Shown here in pieces: positions 1 through 12,195 of a DNA stretch of 64,000 bases (position 1 is the first letter of the stretch; every line of letters begins with the position of its first letter). The stretch covers positions 13,371,527 to 13,435,526 of the forward strand of contig CM029126.1 in NCBI GenBank assembly GCA_016859345.1. Direction: 5' to 3'. A model generated the notes under the pieces. That model saw only the letters and a list, made by a program, of their open reading frames with translations, was not told the origin of the DNA and made no database searches. The DNA comes from Istiophorus platypterus. Its lineage: Eukaryota > Chordata > Actinopteri > Istiophoriformes > Istiophoridae. The translations under genes were made by a program, and so were the position numbers.

Positions 1-1189
1 ATGTTTTCTTTATACACTATCGGAACTTTACTTGTTATCAGGTCATTTTTGTACATAATGAGTCTTTTTTTCTATAAACAAGTGAGATAATCTGCCAACA
101 TGATGAAAATATTTAGTTTAAGTTCCAATGCATTTCAACTTCTCAGAAGTATTTAATGTAAATAGTTTCATCTGTTATTCTAATGAAATTACCTGCCTTA
201 CTTTTTCCACATATTTTGACAAAATTATTGAGATCATTCATTTTTAAATGGGCATTTTGTGCCTTAATCTGATAGCAACAGTAGAGATACAGGGAATTTG
301 GGAGACATAGTAGAGGAATGACATGTGGCAAACAGTGTGGTGATCTGTAGGTTCTTTGTGCAAGCACCTTATTACTACCAATTTAACAACATATCCTCAT
401 TACATTAAGAGAAAACATAATCCAGTTTCAATTTCATTTAAAGTGTTTTGCAGTTGCAGTAGTTTTTAGGAGACAGTTTATGTGAGACAGTATTAAGTTT
501 TTAAGCAAAAGGCCCCAAAAAGCAGGTGACAGATGCTCTAGTCAGCATAGTAATTATTACAGGCGCATAGGAGGAAGTCGGCTGATGTTTTTACACAGGA
601 CCAAGTCTGCATAAGGAGGAGGTTGGGGTGAAAGGATGGTTCCAAAAAAACACTTGACTCAAATGCATGAGACAGCTGTTGCCATTCCTGTGAGTCAAAA
701 TCACTTCTTTTAATCATGACCATTCCATAAGCCTAATCAGGTATTTATTATTGTCACATGATGCTGAAGGTCCTCTAACCTTAAGGAAGCACTTATTTGA
801 GAGGACAAATGACCTATACGGATGTGTAGGTCTGAGGACTTGTTGATTTTTAAAATTGTATTAAGAAAAAAAAGTTTTTAAGACAGAACTGACTGAAGCA
901 GATTTCTTTTTTGCAGTGAATGACTCACCATAAGAGTCTTGAGCACAGGGGCCTTCTCAGGTCACCTCCACGTTTATCTTTGGTTTGTTGTGTTTACTCA
1001 CTTTGCTGGATAAGCTAATTAGCTACCTCCAGCACCAAAAGCTTGCTGAGATGTGTATCTTTGAGGACCTCAGCCGTATGAATGGCATACTCCAACATTA
1101 AAAGTGATTTCCATTGTTAATACTATTGTCCCAGACTTGACAGCCATAGCAGTTCACCTACTTTCTACTGAAGGCAGCTTTAGCCTTTC
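1..1189. other. non-coding intergenic DNA, nothing recognised
   Basis: AT-rich single-copy-looking DNA. The short open frames have no protein family resemblance and no supporting splice or start context. I see no repeat boundary or RNA gene here. Confidence 0.6.
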
Positions 1190-1420
1190 TCTCCTCCACC
1201 AGAGTCCATTACAATTGGGTCTTATCTCCTCTAATATGCTCTGCTGTTAATGAACAATCAGTCCAGTTAATGTCCTGCCAATTAATGGCCCATCAGCCAC
1301 TTCAGAGTGGTAATTAAGTACCAGTTGAGGCGTCTAATTGGCATGGTTCTGATTGGATCGAGTCACGCTTGACCCTCTGGGACTCAGGAAGTGAATTATA
1401 GCATTGTCATCGCTGTGAAG
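1190..1420. promoter_or_regulatory. candidate conserved non-coding element with clustered homeodomain motifs
   Basis: Within about 230 bases there are several homeodomain-type cores: GTTAATGA near 1246, CAATTAATGG at 1279-1288, TAATTAAG at 1311-1318 and CTAATTGG at 1334-1341, with a GATTGG CCAAT-type box near 1351. The stretch is complex in composition, free of simple repeats and does not encode protein. That texture is typical of vertebrate developmental enhancers, but conservation cannot be seen from one sequence. Confidence 0.3.
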
Positions 1421-1923
1421 AGGACTTTTACAAAGACTGCTGACTTGCTTGTTTAAGAAATAGAGTCATCTTGTTAACCTGCATAGAAGTGTAATGAATG
1501 ACAGTTTCAATTCAGTGACTCTGTCAGAGGACAAACTGTCAAATCTGCACTTAACATAAATCAGTTGGAAAAAAGTCTGTTTTTTTTCTACAGTTCCGAG
1601 ATAGCTGATTGAGAGCTGTCACAATGGGGTTTTAAAGTACACAAATCAGCATTCAATCACCATAAAGAAGCATAAGGGGAAAAAAAAGTCTGATAACTGA
1701 CCTATTTAATATTAGAAAATAATTGTTGACTTTGCATTGATTCCTTTTGGATGACTTGGGGGAAGCTACAACCTGGAAACACAACATTCATATATTAATA
1801 CCTCATAAAGTTCTTATGGTGAACATGTTGCTAGTTTACAGATTCAGCAGACACAGATTCACTCTTGTTAAACACTGCTTTTGTTCTCAACCAACCCCTG
1901 ACAGAAATTATTGGCGCAAAAAT

Positions 1924-2115
1924 CCCTAAATGCTCCACAGTGTTCGGAAAATCAAAATAATGAGCTGAAAGAAGCTAAAATGCTCTGTAGAGCTGATGGG
2001 AACTTCAGAATCAGGCGATAATTGCCTGTCGGTTTGGCAATGCAGTTGAATCCTTTCACATTACATGTAGTCATTTAATCTATTGTTAACATATAAATAT
2101 CACTTATAGTAATTT
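1924..2115. repeat. interspersed repeat copy, percomorph type
   Basis: The block around AATGAGCTGAAAGAAG, followed by a GATAATT-CTGT-GG segment and a stretch ending near TATCACTTATAGT, resembles from memory an interspersed repeat common in percomorph introns. A diverged relative lies at about 32090-32230, sharing AATGAGCTGAAAGAAG and the GATAATT-CTGT core in the same order. Element boundaries are approximate and the class (probably non-autonomous DNA transposon) is unknown. Confidence 0.4.
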
Positions 2116-2800
2116 TATGAGCAGTAACAATGAAAAAGGATTAATGTAAAACGCACAATTTAAAATCACTTAATGAAGGACAGGAGTGAACAGCTTATGG
2201 CTTTCATGGTTTCAGTACAAACAAGGCTCTCAAGCAAACTTCACACATGGCTGATGGAGGCCTCCTCCACTAATTAGTTACAGCTAGCTGAGAAAAAATA
2301 TCACAATGGAAAATATTTTAAGTCGAACACGAATTAAAAAACCAGCTTAAATTATGAGATAGATTCACATATGGCTGGATGCTGGCTGTGAGCTGCTGAG
2401 TTAATTAGTTTCACTGTTAAAAAGAACAGTAATAGCTAAAGGTTTAAGGCAAAGTTTAAGGCAAAGAGCAGACTCAATATAATACAAGCTAACAGCGTGA
2501 GGTGGCAGTTTTCCCTTACGTATGGCTGACTGGTTGCTTCAAGCTGTTGGATAATGAGTGAGAGAAAGGTAAAGAGAAAGGAGGAGGGAGGGAAATGAGA
2601 GAGGAAAAGGAGGGTGGGAGTAAAAGGGGAAGGAGAGAGTGGGTAGATGGGGGCGAGGTGGTTTTATAATGAGGGGACAGAGGAGACAAACACCTGAGTA
2701 GAGAATGAGAGAGAAAGGGTTGGAGGCAAATAAAGACTCATTTGACAGCTACTGTATGTACAGACGCATGCATGCACACATACAGAAAGACAGACTCACA
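2116..2800. other. non-coding DNA with a purine-rich tract
   Basis: No gene. Two TAATTAG homeodomain-type cores occur near 2271 and 2402. From about 2565 to 2720 the + strand is strongly purine-biased (GAGA, GGAGG, AGGAAA runs), a polypurine tract of the kind common in fish genomes. Confidence 0.5.
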
Positions 2801-2847
<47 letters not shown>

Positions 2848-2858
2848 ACACACACACA
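2801..2858. repeat. (CT)n(CA)n microsatellite
   Basis: Five CT units run directly into about 23 CA units with one CCC interruption. The open frames in both orientations here are repeat read-through. Confidence 0.95.
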
Positions 2859-3689
2859 GAGTGATGCACATAGTATACTGGTTGCTCGGAGCAGCTTGGG
2901 ATAATAAGAAACACAATAAGGTGGTTTTTATAATGAGAAACAACAGCTGAACCACCGATGGCAGAGATGAGAGTGTTATGCCTGTCAGCCAAAGTTACTA
3001 GTTTTCTACACGTGTGTACAGAAATATATCTTGACTTTGTGGAAGATTATTGATTCACAATGTTTGAAACAATGGAAAGTAAATAGTAATCTTGAAGCTT
3101 TTCAGTACCCAGTGTCTTTGTTTGAAATGGTTATACTTTCTGGAAATCACTATTTTGCTTCAGTCACATGTAAACTTCTTTGCTCTGCTGACAATATTTG
3201 ACTGTTTGAACAGGTTGTCTTATAAAGACACAGTTCATCCTTTTAGTATTTTGATGCCTTTTCTCCTGAATATAGTGGAAGGGTAACTGAAACCAGAACT
3301 ATTTTGGCAATGTCAGCCATCATGTCATCATGTCTCATATGGGCACCATTGAAAACACTATATACCTGAGAAATATTGAAGCTTATGGACTCTTTCAACA
3401 AATACAAAAAAATAACAGGAGTGAAATATAGTAATTAAATGTCAAAATATTGGTCCTAAGGAACAATCAACATAAATGTGAACTACAGATAAGTTTTTTT
3501 TTTCTGTTCAACAGATTTAATTTATGACGATGACAAAACTAAACAGATGGTATTAGAACCCTCAAACTTTAAGACTATATAAGGTTTTGGAGGGCTACAA
3601 TTTATGAAATGTGATTTACGACGTTTCAAGATTCATGGTTTTGTTAATGACAAGACTATTCTTTTTCATAGGATAGAAATTTATGCTAA
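2859..3689. other. non-coding DNA, nothing recognised
   Basis: AT-rich sequence between the CA microsatellite and the hAT remnant. No domain, RNA or repeat boundary could be supported. Confidence 0.5.
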
Positions 3690-4680
3690 CCTCTCAGTGT
3701 CTTCTTCAGTTCATCTCTGAACTTCTCCTTCACTGATGTGGCATTTCCGCCATTGGTTGCATCCGGATCCACCCGGTTTAAGCTGAACGGTGGATCTAAC
3801 ATGGTAGCCAAAAAGTACACACTCTGGTCAGCAGCTTCCTCCTTTCCACTCTCTTTTTGTCCATGTTCAATTTGTAAGGATTCCAGAGAAACTTTTCACC
3901 AAAGACTGCTGCCGGGCCTCGACTAGTGACAGGCACTGCATTGGGGTCTCCTCCATCTATAGGGGTGTATGTATTCAAGTCTACTTAATTCATGTCCTCC
4001 CACAGGCGCTTATCATCTAGGTTATCCTCCCCAAACTCACTTTCATCAGACTGCTGTTGTGGCATGTGAACTTTGAAAGCAAATTTCATATTGGCTGCTT
4101 TGTCTGTGATGATATAACTTATCTTTTGATGGATAACATATCCCTCTGTGATCTCCTCAAAGGCAGAAGCAATTCCCTTCCCACTATGTCTGTCTGTAAA
4201 ACACCTACAGTCTAGCAAGTAGGATTTGAGTGCATAGGAATCCTTTGATTTTTAGCACACATGGGCAGTCACCCCAAGGAATGAGCATAGCCTGTGATCG
4301 GACCACATATCACTTGTTAATGACACAGACGGCTGGGTTACCTTGACCTTCCTTACCAATATCGAGTATCTGTCTCTCAGAAATGGTTTTTCCAGGGACT
4401 GGTGTTTACTTACTATCCACAATCCCAAGAAAATGATTCAAATGTTCCACAAGTGACGGAGGCAGACAACACTCAATTATCAAATCTTTGACAATGGCTT
4501 CACTGATGGCTTGATGCCTTGGCGAATGTAGACTGTGGACCTTCACTTTCTGGGTAAAGGATGCTATAGTTGGCTGTGTGACATCTGTCTGTTGCCTTGC
4601 CTTGTACTCCAAGAATATAAAATTCAGGGAGGAGGAATCAGTAAGATATCTTGTAATTTCAACATCAATCACATCAAAAG
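3690..4680 (-). pseudogene. decayed hAT-family transposase (ZBED-like), minus strand
   Basis: Read on the minus strand, several broken frames line up in the order expected of a hAT transposase. At 4672-4406 there is an N-terminal piece with LHSPRHQAISEAIVKDLI. At about 4350-4250 comes a LTSDMWSDHRLCSFLGVTAH segment, the hAT block around the first catalytic Asp. It is interrupted by TAA at 4254-4252, then continues as DSYALKSYLLDCRCF and, in the 4218-3985 frame, the YIITDKAANMKFAF block around the second Asp. A further piece at about 3830-3745 reads YFLATMLDPPFSL, matching the family's conserved LATMLDPRFK-type block. The C-terminal dimerisation region is not seen below 3690. At least one frameshift (near 4400) and two in-frame stops make it inactive. 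An intact hAT transposase is roughly 600-700 residues; perhaps half is recoverable here. A domesticated ZBED gene is unlikely because of the stops. Confidence 0.75.
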
Positions 4681-5570
4681 AGCAATCTTAAAAATCATAG
4701 TGTAAGATACACAGAAAGCAAAAGTATCAAAGCTTCATAAATCTTTTTAAAATCTGTGTTCCGTATTAGGGCACAAATATGTGGATCCACACAATACGTA
4801 CACAGCAAGGACAATATGGCAACCATGTTTTCAAAAAGTTATGAGGGGATATGATTTTTATGGTATGATATGGCCAAACCAGTGATTTTTCTTAACATTA
4901 CACTGAAATAATCATCTTTGAGGTGATTAAACCTCCAAAGAAAGGGGGTAGATGTCTTTTTTTCTTTTAAATATCTAACATCCGGTGGGGAAGAGACTGA
5001 GTGATTGAGCGAGTCAGAGAGACAAGCTCATGACACTCAAAACACACAAGCACTGGGGTTTGACTATGTAGAAAGTAGGCCTATATATTTGATCTGGAAC
5101 TGTGTATTTCAAATCAAAGTTAGCACTGTTAAAGTTGTGTGTTGTGTGCTGATGGTCAGGCAAAGCAGCCTAAGTAATGTGTAAAAGTATCATAAACTCT
5201 CTGCTGTCACATCTCTAGGCTTGCTCTCCCCCCAAATGAGTGCGTGGTACCGCTGCATGTAAGGTATATTATACAATTTAATGACATCCCGGCAGTTTTG
5301 GACCAGAGGTAAAATACCGAGTCCTCTATGTCTGGGATCGATACAAGATCGAGTAAAAATGCGGTCAGGCCCGATACCGAGACCACCAAAAAGACCGATC
5401 TCGAGTACTACAGCGCTACGAAATGGCCTCTGAGTTTGTAATGGACCTTCATAAAAATCATCATAACTGCACTGAATGTACAAAATATCCGTGTGACATT
5501 GCAGCAGAGACGCACAGCACAGATAGATGACTTGTTTAAATAGTGCAATGAAGACATACATTACTGTAAA
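4681..5570. other. non-coding DNA, possibly the 5' flank of the hAT element
   Basis: No gene. Around 5280-5410 there are repeated GATACCGAG / GATCGATAC / GATCTCGAG motifs. From memory these resemble the sub-terminal regions of fish hAT elements, so the element may extend from about 3.69 kb to about 5.41 kb. I could not find matched terminal inverted repeats or an 8-bp target duplication, so this stays a suggestion. The 158-residue minus frame at 5190-5666 shows no family resemblance. Confidence 0.3.
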
Positions 5571-6171
5571 TGTGTGTGTGTGTGTGCTAGAGACAGAATG
5601 ATATAGGTATTCTGAGACAAAGACACATTCAAACAAGGTGCATGCACAAGCTAAGAGCCTTGCCATTCTGTTTATGTATGTGCATGTGAGCCTATATCCT
5701 GAATACTGAGGTGTGTGTGTGCGTGTGTGTGTGTCTGTGTGTGTGTCTGTGTGTGTGATCAGAGAGCTCTACAGCCTCCTTCTTTTTTTTTCTCCTGGAT
5801 AAGCACTTTGTTGTCCTTGGGAGACTGCTGGTACCTGGCTTCTCGTGCACAGTTGCCAGGCGCTGTTCCACTGAGCCGTGCACGTGAGGTGACCTTCCTT
5901 TGCCTCTGGCTCAGTCACGCTTCTGTGCACTGAACACACACACACACACGCACATGCACACACACACACACACACACACAAATACACACTTACACGAATC
6001 CACGCAAATACCTTTGTGGCCTCAGGATAATACACCATGTCCCCTGCGATGTTTCAAACTGACAGAGATCCTGTGTTGTTCACTTTAATGAACCAATGGA
6101 AACACAAACTACCACATTTACACACGTGAACATGTACAAAACCGTTGCACATTACCCTCCCCCTACAGCGT

Positions 6172-6220
<49 letters not shown>

Positions 6221-6360
6221 AAGTAACATATACCATCCATTTCCATCTCTAGGGGCTTTAGCTAGTGCTGGTCACACAGGTGTCCAAATAAAGACAACCA
6301 CCTTCCAATGGAAAATCCTAACACTCACACAGATTTTACACGAACTGTACACACAAAAAC

Positions 6361-6448
<88 letters not shown>
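5571..6448. repeat. cluster of TG/CA microsatellites
   Basis: Successive tracts: short (TG)n at 5571-5587, interrupted (TG)n at 5711-5758, (CA)n at 5933-5980, (CA)n at 6172-6219 and the longest uninterrupted one, (CA)n at 6364-6448 (about 42 units). The open frames across this stretch are repeat read-through. The unique spacers between tracts contain nothing I recognise. Confidence 0.9.
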
Positions 6449-6450
<2 letters not shown>

Positions 6451-9230
6451 TAACTCAGTAGTAGGACTTTTTCAGACCAGCTAGATTTGTTGAAAGTACA
6501 GATCAGTACCATCTAGTCTTCTGATGAGAAAAAACTGTGTTTAACTCACAACGCAACATAATCATTTCATTCAGATCTAAGTATCTGTACAGTGTTCCGC
6601 TATGTATTTGTCAGTTAAACAAATTAGTATGGTACATACGTAGTTTAACTGACTACAGTAATACACACCAAAGACACTCTGCCAGCAAACAGCATTGGGC
6701 ATATTAGCAAAGTAACACTGAGAAGTGTCATGTTATAATAGCTGTGCTATACACCTGAATGAATATGATTGGACATTGCTTTAATGAAACCTCTGCTGCC
6801 TGCCAGTTGATGCAAGGGTGACTTCAGTGCTTTGTCAGAACTAATGCTATGCTTCATTAATAAAGCTCTGACAGCAAAGTGCTCAGATAGCATGTCGTGT
6901 TAATGGTCAGCACTCAGAGACATGAAAGGCTGGCAGCCCATGTGAAACTTGCCTATGAACACTTGTCTTTGCCCTTAAGAAAACTGACTCTGGCTTTGGC
7001 AAGACAGGGGACTTCACTTGGACTTGTCTTGACTGACTTGAGACTTTAACTGAAACAGGTCTGGTATACAGAGGTAAATAGTACAGTGTAACTTTAACTG
7101 AAATTTGCTGTCCAGTTAGTTTAAGTCAACTTTTTCGGAGAATCTCACCATAGACCTTGGACTTCCTTTTCGTAACATGTCATGTTTATTTCTATAGAAT
7201 ATGTTCAAATTAATTTGTTGATACCAGCTCTTCCCCATAGAAACTATTCAGTTTATTTATTAATGATATGACATGGAAAATTCTTTAGGGATGTTCTTAA
7301 TGAATGAATGGACATCATGCAAAAGTTGCATGATGTTCATGATTAACAATTCATTGAATATTCTGTGACAGTCTACGGTATTTTTTTTGTTTTTCTACAA
7401 TAGTCTGGTTTCCAGCCAAATTTAGTGTAAATTTTAACCTAATTTCTAGGAAAGTAAAGTAAAAGTAAAAAAGGGAATCAATGCATATTTCCATCCATTC
7501 TGCAAGAGTTTGTTTGTCTAGATAAACAGTTGATGGCAGTAATTCTTAAGGGGGATGCCATTAAAACATTGAAGAAAAAGGGGGCACAGGATGACTTATT
7601 TGAAATAGGCAAATTTACAATTTTACTTAAATTTCAGGTCAACACTGACCTGAAATACCAGACTACTTTTGGTTGCCTAAAATCTAAATGCAAACAGGAT
7701 GCAGGATGCAAACCCCAGGCTCTAGTGTCAAAGGTTTGTATAGCCACCACCGAACACCTCTGTACAACTTTTGTGTGATTCAAGACAACAGTTTGAACAC
7801 TTCCTTTTACCAATGAAAATAAGCCAACCAGCAAATACATTTCCTTCAAAATATATCTGGCTCAACCCTCTACTAGTATATAAGCTTAATTTCTAGGAGC
7901 CACAGTTAGGCAGCGCTATAGATCGTATGGGTGCAGCTCTGTTACATCATTTTAATGATAGAAGCGATAGAAGTGTTGCAGGGTGTGAGGGTTGTTCTCT
8001 CAGCCCAGATGTTGACCTCGCTGTAAAGCCTCAGAGCTGCTGTGAACATGGGCAGAAAATTACCCTGGGTGTTACTGTGGTTATCAGGTCTGTACTGACA
8101 GATGCTCATTAGAACAAAAAAAAAAGCACATATACACTTTGCCAATAACTTGATGGTTTCTGCTCACTTGAGCGGTTCAGCCTTCTCTCTGTCTTCGAGG
8201 GTTAGATCTCTTGAAGAGGTTCAGAGGAGACTGAAGGATCACTCATGCCATTTAGAGCACACATTTTCTTTTTCAACCCTGATTTGTTAAGGATTTATAC
8301 TTCCTGCAGAAAAATGTGAAAACACACAATGTATTTCAAGAAATTGTAACGTGGACAGCGTGTGGACTGTTTTGTGAAACTCTTTTGATGCATTTGATGT
8401 TTAGTTCGGTTTCATCTGAGACTGTTTTATGTCACTCATCACTAGAAATTTGCAGCCAATAATCAGGCTTGGGGTTAGGGAGAACCACTTCTTTGACCCT
8501 CGCACCCGGACCTCACAACTGTGGCTCCCGGAAGAGTTCATATGATTTTCCTCATGGTGTTTGTTTGCCATGTCGTTAATACAGTCTTCCATACTTTTGA
8601 TTCAAAATTTCCACCAACACATCACCTGCTGATAGTATTGATTGTTACTGTGATTTAATTTCGATTTAAACATCCCCCCCAGGGATATTTATATTTATTT
8701 GTATATTCTTTCTTCCACAAATTGGGCTATGTTTTGTTACCATTGGTGCTGCAATGTCCCAGTTTTTCTCCATGGAGATGGAAATATAAAAGCTTAATCT
8801 TCTGTTTTCCTCTCTAACTGACCCTGCATGCTAAATTAAAGACACACTATAAGCAGTACTTTTCCAAGTGTATAAGGCAGAGGTTGCATAAGTTTTTTTC
8901 CCCCCAAAACACAATTTTAGTCAACTACTTTATCTGTTCCAAAGTGAAAACACAAACTTTGGATATACAGGGTCTTTATGGTATAGTAGCAACAGGGAGT
9001 GTAGAGGAAGACATGAACATTATTCTCCACAGACGCAGATATATTTATTCATATATTCCCCTCATCAATTTTTAATGTGATAAGAATCTTTGGCCAACAT
9101 CTTATGACTGAATGTGACTAGAAATATTCTTCAGACTTTTGATCCTGTCTGTGCGTCTTCACAATACACCTGAGTTTCATTATTCTCCATTTAAAAGCTA
9201 CCAGCAGGTCATAAATGTACAGCACATTAG
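6449..9230. other. non-coding DNA, no gene recognised
   Basis: No coding exon, RNA gene or clear repeat. The part at about 6780-6960 is complex, non-repetitive and contains CTTCATTAATAAAG and several imperfect inverted segments (for example TGCTTTGTCAGA versus TCTGACAGCAAAGTGC), so it could be conserved regulatory DNA. Frames at 7530-7778 and 8401-8592 show no protein family. Confidence 0.45.
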
Positions 9231-9322
9231 CATACAGTAGTGCTTATGAGCAGACAGACAGGTGTTAATGATCCTCTAAGGACTCAGATATTTATTCATG
9301 GATTCACTTCCCCCTAATTCTG
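9231..9322 (+). repeat. copy A of a diverged local direct duplication
   Basis: The segment from TACAGTAG through GAGCAGACAGA to CTAATTCTG aligns without gaps to 10355-10446. Over the best 75 bases (9248-9322 versus 10372-10446) I count 58 identical positions by hand. The spacing is about 1.12 kb in the same orientation. It may be an old tandem duplication, two copies of an unnamed repeat, or paired regulatory modules. Confidence 0.6.
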
Positions 9323-10354
9323 TTCCTATATCTGAATGCACCGTGATCGCCCACCCAATTTTCACTGTGTCTTGATGCACCCTTACTGTACATCAGGCAC
9401 GTTGTGCAGACAGGAAGTGTCATATTAAATCTTCATCATCGTTTTGCAATGGAGACTTCAAGCTTTATTGATGTATTTATGTACAGAAAAAACATTGAAA
9501 CCATAGTGAGTTTTGTTGAGACTGAGACATTGATAGATTCAGTTCCTCACTGATCAACTGAATATAATAATTTTTTCCGCTATGAAGGAATTTCAATTTT
9601 AATTGCTCCATTTCCAATAAGATATGACTCACAAATGATTATTCACTGTATTTTTCTCTCTTTCATTGTGCTTTTATGTTCCATTTTACATGGGAGATAT
9701 TTACCTTTGGAGTAGTACGAAACTCGTAGGTTGTGATCTGTCTATAACTATTGCTGGGACTTAAAATGGTATATAACTCACCAAATCTCCTGTGGCTATA
9801 GATTTTTTAAAAGAGTGGATACCAAGAGCCGATAGAATGAAACGCTTTCTTGTGTTTTTCTTTTTAGACAGCTTTTTTTTAGATATGAATTTTAATGCTT
9901 ATTCATTGAGTTTAATGAAAACTATTTCTTATTTAAAAAAAAACAAAACCTTGGGGAGAGTTTTGAAATTGAGTGATTTTCCTCTTCAGGGATTCTCAAA
10001 AGTCTTTATTTTTTTCTGTTTTAAATATTTACAGGTTAACACACTTTGGTGTATCTTAGATTCAGAGGAGATAAATGGTATTAAATTATCCTCTGTGGAA
10101 TCTTTGCTCACACAGGTCTTTTTCTATAGCCCCTGTTGTGCCTCAGTGTAGAAAAAGAATAACAAAAAATGTATAAATAGCATGAAAGTTTGGAATATAT
10201 GGTAAATATTTCTGTAATTGACCATAAAATAAATGGACAAAAGATTTATCCATAAATTCCATTAAATTAAAATTAAAGTCCCAAATATATGCCAAGAGAG
10301 CAACAGAGATTTAACACTTATAAGTCTTTTTAATTGTGGGTTGCGTACTTTCAT
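9323..10354. other. AT-rich spacer between the two duplicated blocks
   Basis: A 119-codon plus frame at 9792-10151 lacks any recognisable domain, is extremely AT-rich and rich in Phe, Leu and Lys. I do not consider it a gene. Confidence 0.5.
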
Positions 10355-10446
10355 TGTACAGTAGGTACAGTGAGCAGACAGATGGGTGTAAATCATCCTC
10401 TGCGGCCCCCAATTTTTATTCATAGATTCAGTTTACTCTAATTTTG
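10355..10446 (+). repeat. copy B of a diverged local direct duplication
   Basis: Partner of 9231-9322: shares TACAGTAG, TGAGCAGACAGA, ATCCTCT, TTTATTCAT and GATTCA in the same order and spacing. Confidence 0.6.
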
Positions 10447-10560
10447 CCGGCTCAATGTTTTGTCTGTTGCAAGCCCCTCCCTGGCGGCAGCATAACTCAT
10501 GAATATTAATTGGGTAAATCTGCATAATAAGATGCGGTGTTATCATAATAATAATAAAGG
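10447..10560. promoter_or_regulatory. candidate regulatory stretch with POU/homeodomain-like motifs
   Basis: Directly after the duplicated block comes complex sequence with CATGAATATTAATTGG (about 10498-10513) and GCATAATAAG, which resemble POU-homeodomain sites, next to a GC-rich CCCTCCCTGGCGGCAG run. It ends in a short (TAA)n. Conservation is untested. Confidence 0.25.
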
Positions 10561-11120
10561 CCTACAGTATATTGTATCTTAAGAAAGAATCCTAGACCTC
10601 AGATCAAATCTTTGAGCTTTAACCTAAAAGAAAACAAAGATGACTGTATTGCCAACACCCCCTCTGTGGATGTGCTGTCGCGGGCAATGACAGGCACAGA
10701 CTCAAAAAACTATTGTCTCGGTGCGCGGGACAATAAGTTTCCTCTGAGCTGAGCTTTTTTTGTATAAACATACAATATGTAGTTGATTTGAGAAGAACTG
10801 TTGCTAAATTTGAATCTGGTGTCAAAGTTTCATATTTACTGCAACACTTGAGTCCACTGACTAACATATATACAGACACTATACATGCCTACATGTGCAC
10901 AAAATCCCAGTCAGACAGAGATTCACCCCTGAACTCATAAATCCAAACATGTCTGTATACACACACAACACACACACAGACATACACAAGCAGACATGCA
11001 TGTCATATGCAGTGTGTATAAATTAAATATACATGCATGTACAGAGACAGATACACACGGACACATACACAATACACACGGGCAAATAATCCCCTTCACC
11101 CCCCACCCCACTGTCTCGCT
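10561..11120. other. non-coding DNA with scattered CA-rich sequence
   Basis: No gene. From about 10960 the sequence becomes rich in imperfect ACACA repeats leading into the next microsatellite. Confidence 0.5.
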
Positions 11121-11125
11121 CTCCC

Positions 11126-11164
<39 letters not shown>

Positions 11165-11470
11165 AACACGCTAGCTGGCTGTGTCCTGTGGTCTGTGTAT
11201 GCTGATAAGGGTTTAATCCTGATTGGAGCCTCAGTAAAAGGCTTTGTTATGAACACTAAATAGACTGGCCCTCGGCGAGCACACTGGGACACTACTGATA
11301 ACATATACACATGTGCACAGACACATGCAAAATAGATATATATGAACACACGTATGCACACGTTTACATATATAACCACAACACATAGAAACTCAGGCTG
11401 AACGCATAACTGAGAAATTTAGGTACACACTTATACACAATCATGAATTTGCTGTAAATGCATGCCTGCA

Positions 11471-11510
<40 letters not shown>
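11121..11510. repeat. (CT)n(CA)n and (CA)n microsatellites
   Basis: A (CT)n(CA)n tract at 11121-11164 and a (CA)n tract at 11472-11510, with imperfect CACA/TATA sequence between. Frames here are repeat read-through. Confidence 0.9.
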
Positions 11511-11513
<3 letters not shown>

Positions 11514-12142
11514 CATAAAATCGTGTGCATGTATGTGTGTCTGTATGTAAATGTGTTTGCATGGAGTTTATCAGTGGCTTGATAAAGCTCTGGAGAGTGG
11601 TAAGTGTTGGCAGACTCCAGACTGAATATGCTGTAAATAGACTACTAATAGAGAGAGAGATTAGAGGAATGGAGGAGAGGACAGTAGAGGAGAGATATGA
11701 AAGAGATGAGGAGGAAGAAGGAGATGAGAGAGGAATAGTAATGTCAGCAGAGCCACATTTTACCTCTGCATTTGACCAAAAGTGGGTGGAACCACCGCCC
11801 CGTCTCACCTGTAGCAGTGAAGTTAAACCTACTGGAGCTTTCAGAAGTGGCAACGTTAAACCCCTTAATGCATCTTTTTGTTACTGTGTCTGTTGGTTGC
11901 CCTGCTCACAGGTCCAAGGCATTGAGCTGTCACACATCTCACATTAGTATATTTTTGTCGAAATATTTATATCCAACAGAATCTCTCCTGAAAACCTTCC
12001 TCAGAAACATACGACAAACTGAATTATATGTAGTAGCCCAAAACAATATGTGTGATAATAGATAGTGTACTATGATAAACAAATGACTGAAAAAAACCAC
12101 ACACACACAGATTTTTTTCTTGCTTTCACACCACTAACACTC
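11511..12142. other. non-coding DNA with a purine-rich stretch
   Basis: The + strand at about 11650-11745 is almost pure purine (GAGAGAGA, GGAGGAAGAAGGAGATGAGAG), which explains the overlapping 140-codon frames on both strands. No family resemblance. Confidence 0.5.
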
Positions 12143-12195
12143 AGGGGGCGTCACTATGGTCTAGTGGTCTGCAGCCTTTGTTGCATGTTACTAGG
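12143..12195 (+). repeat. truncated tRNA-derived SINE remnant
   Basis: GGCGTCACTATGGTCTAGTGG (12148 onwards) looks like the 5' end of a tRNA-derived SINE, with TGGTCTAGTGG at 12157-12167 as the A-box of the internal RNA polymerase III promoter. It passes straight into CCTTTGTTGCATGTTACT, a body motif I associate with percomorph tRNA SINEs, so the B-box section seems deleted. A second copy lies at 19385-19503 on the other strand; the two share 17 of 20 bases across the A-box. Confidence 0.5.

Noticed and set aside
5190..5666. 158-codon minus-strand open frame
   Set aside because: No domain or family resemblance; it overlaps TG repeats at one end and possible hAT flank at the other, with no conserved motif.
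9792..10151. 119-codon plus-strand frame
   Set aside because: Composition is driven by AT-rich DNA (Phe, Leu, Lys), no motif, no splice partners.
11431..11947. Overlapping 140-codon frames on both strands
   Set aside because: Produced by CA repeats and a purine-rich tract; mirror-image open frames are typical of low complexity.
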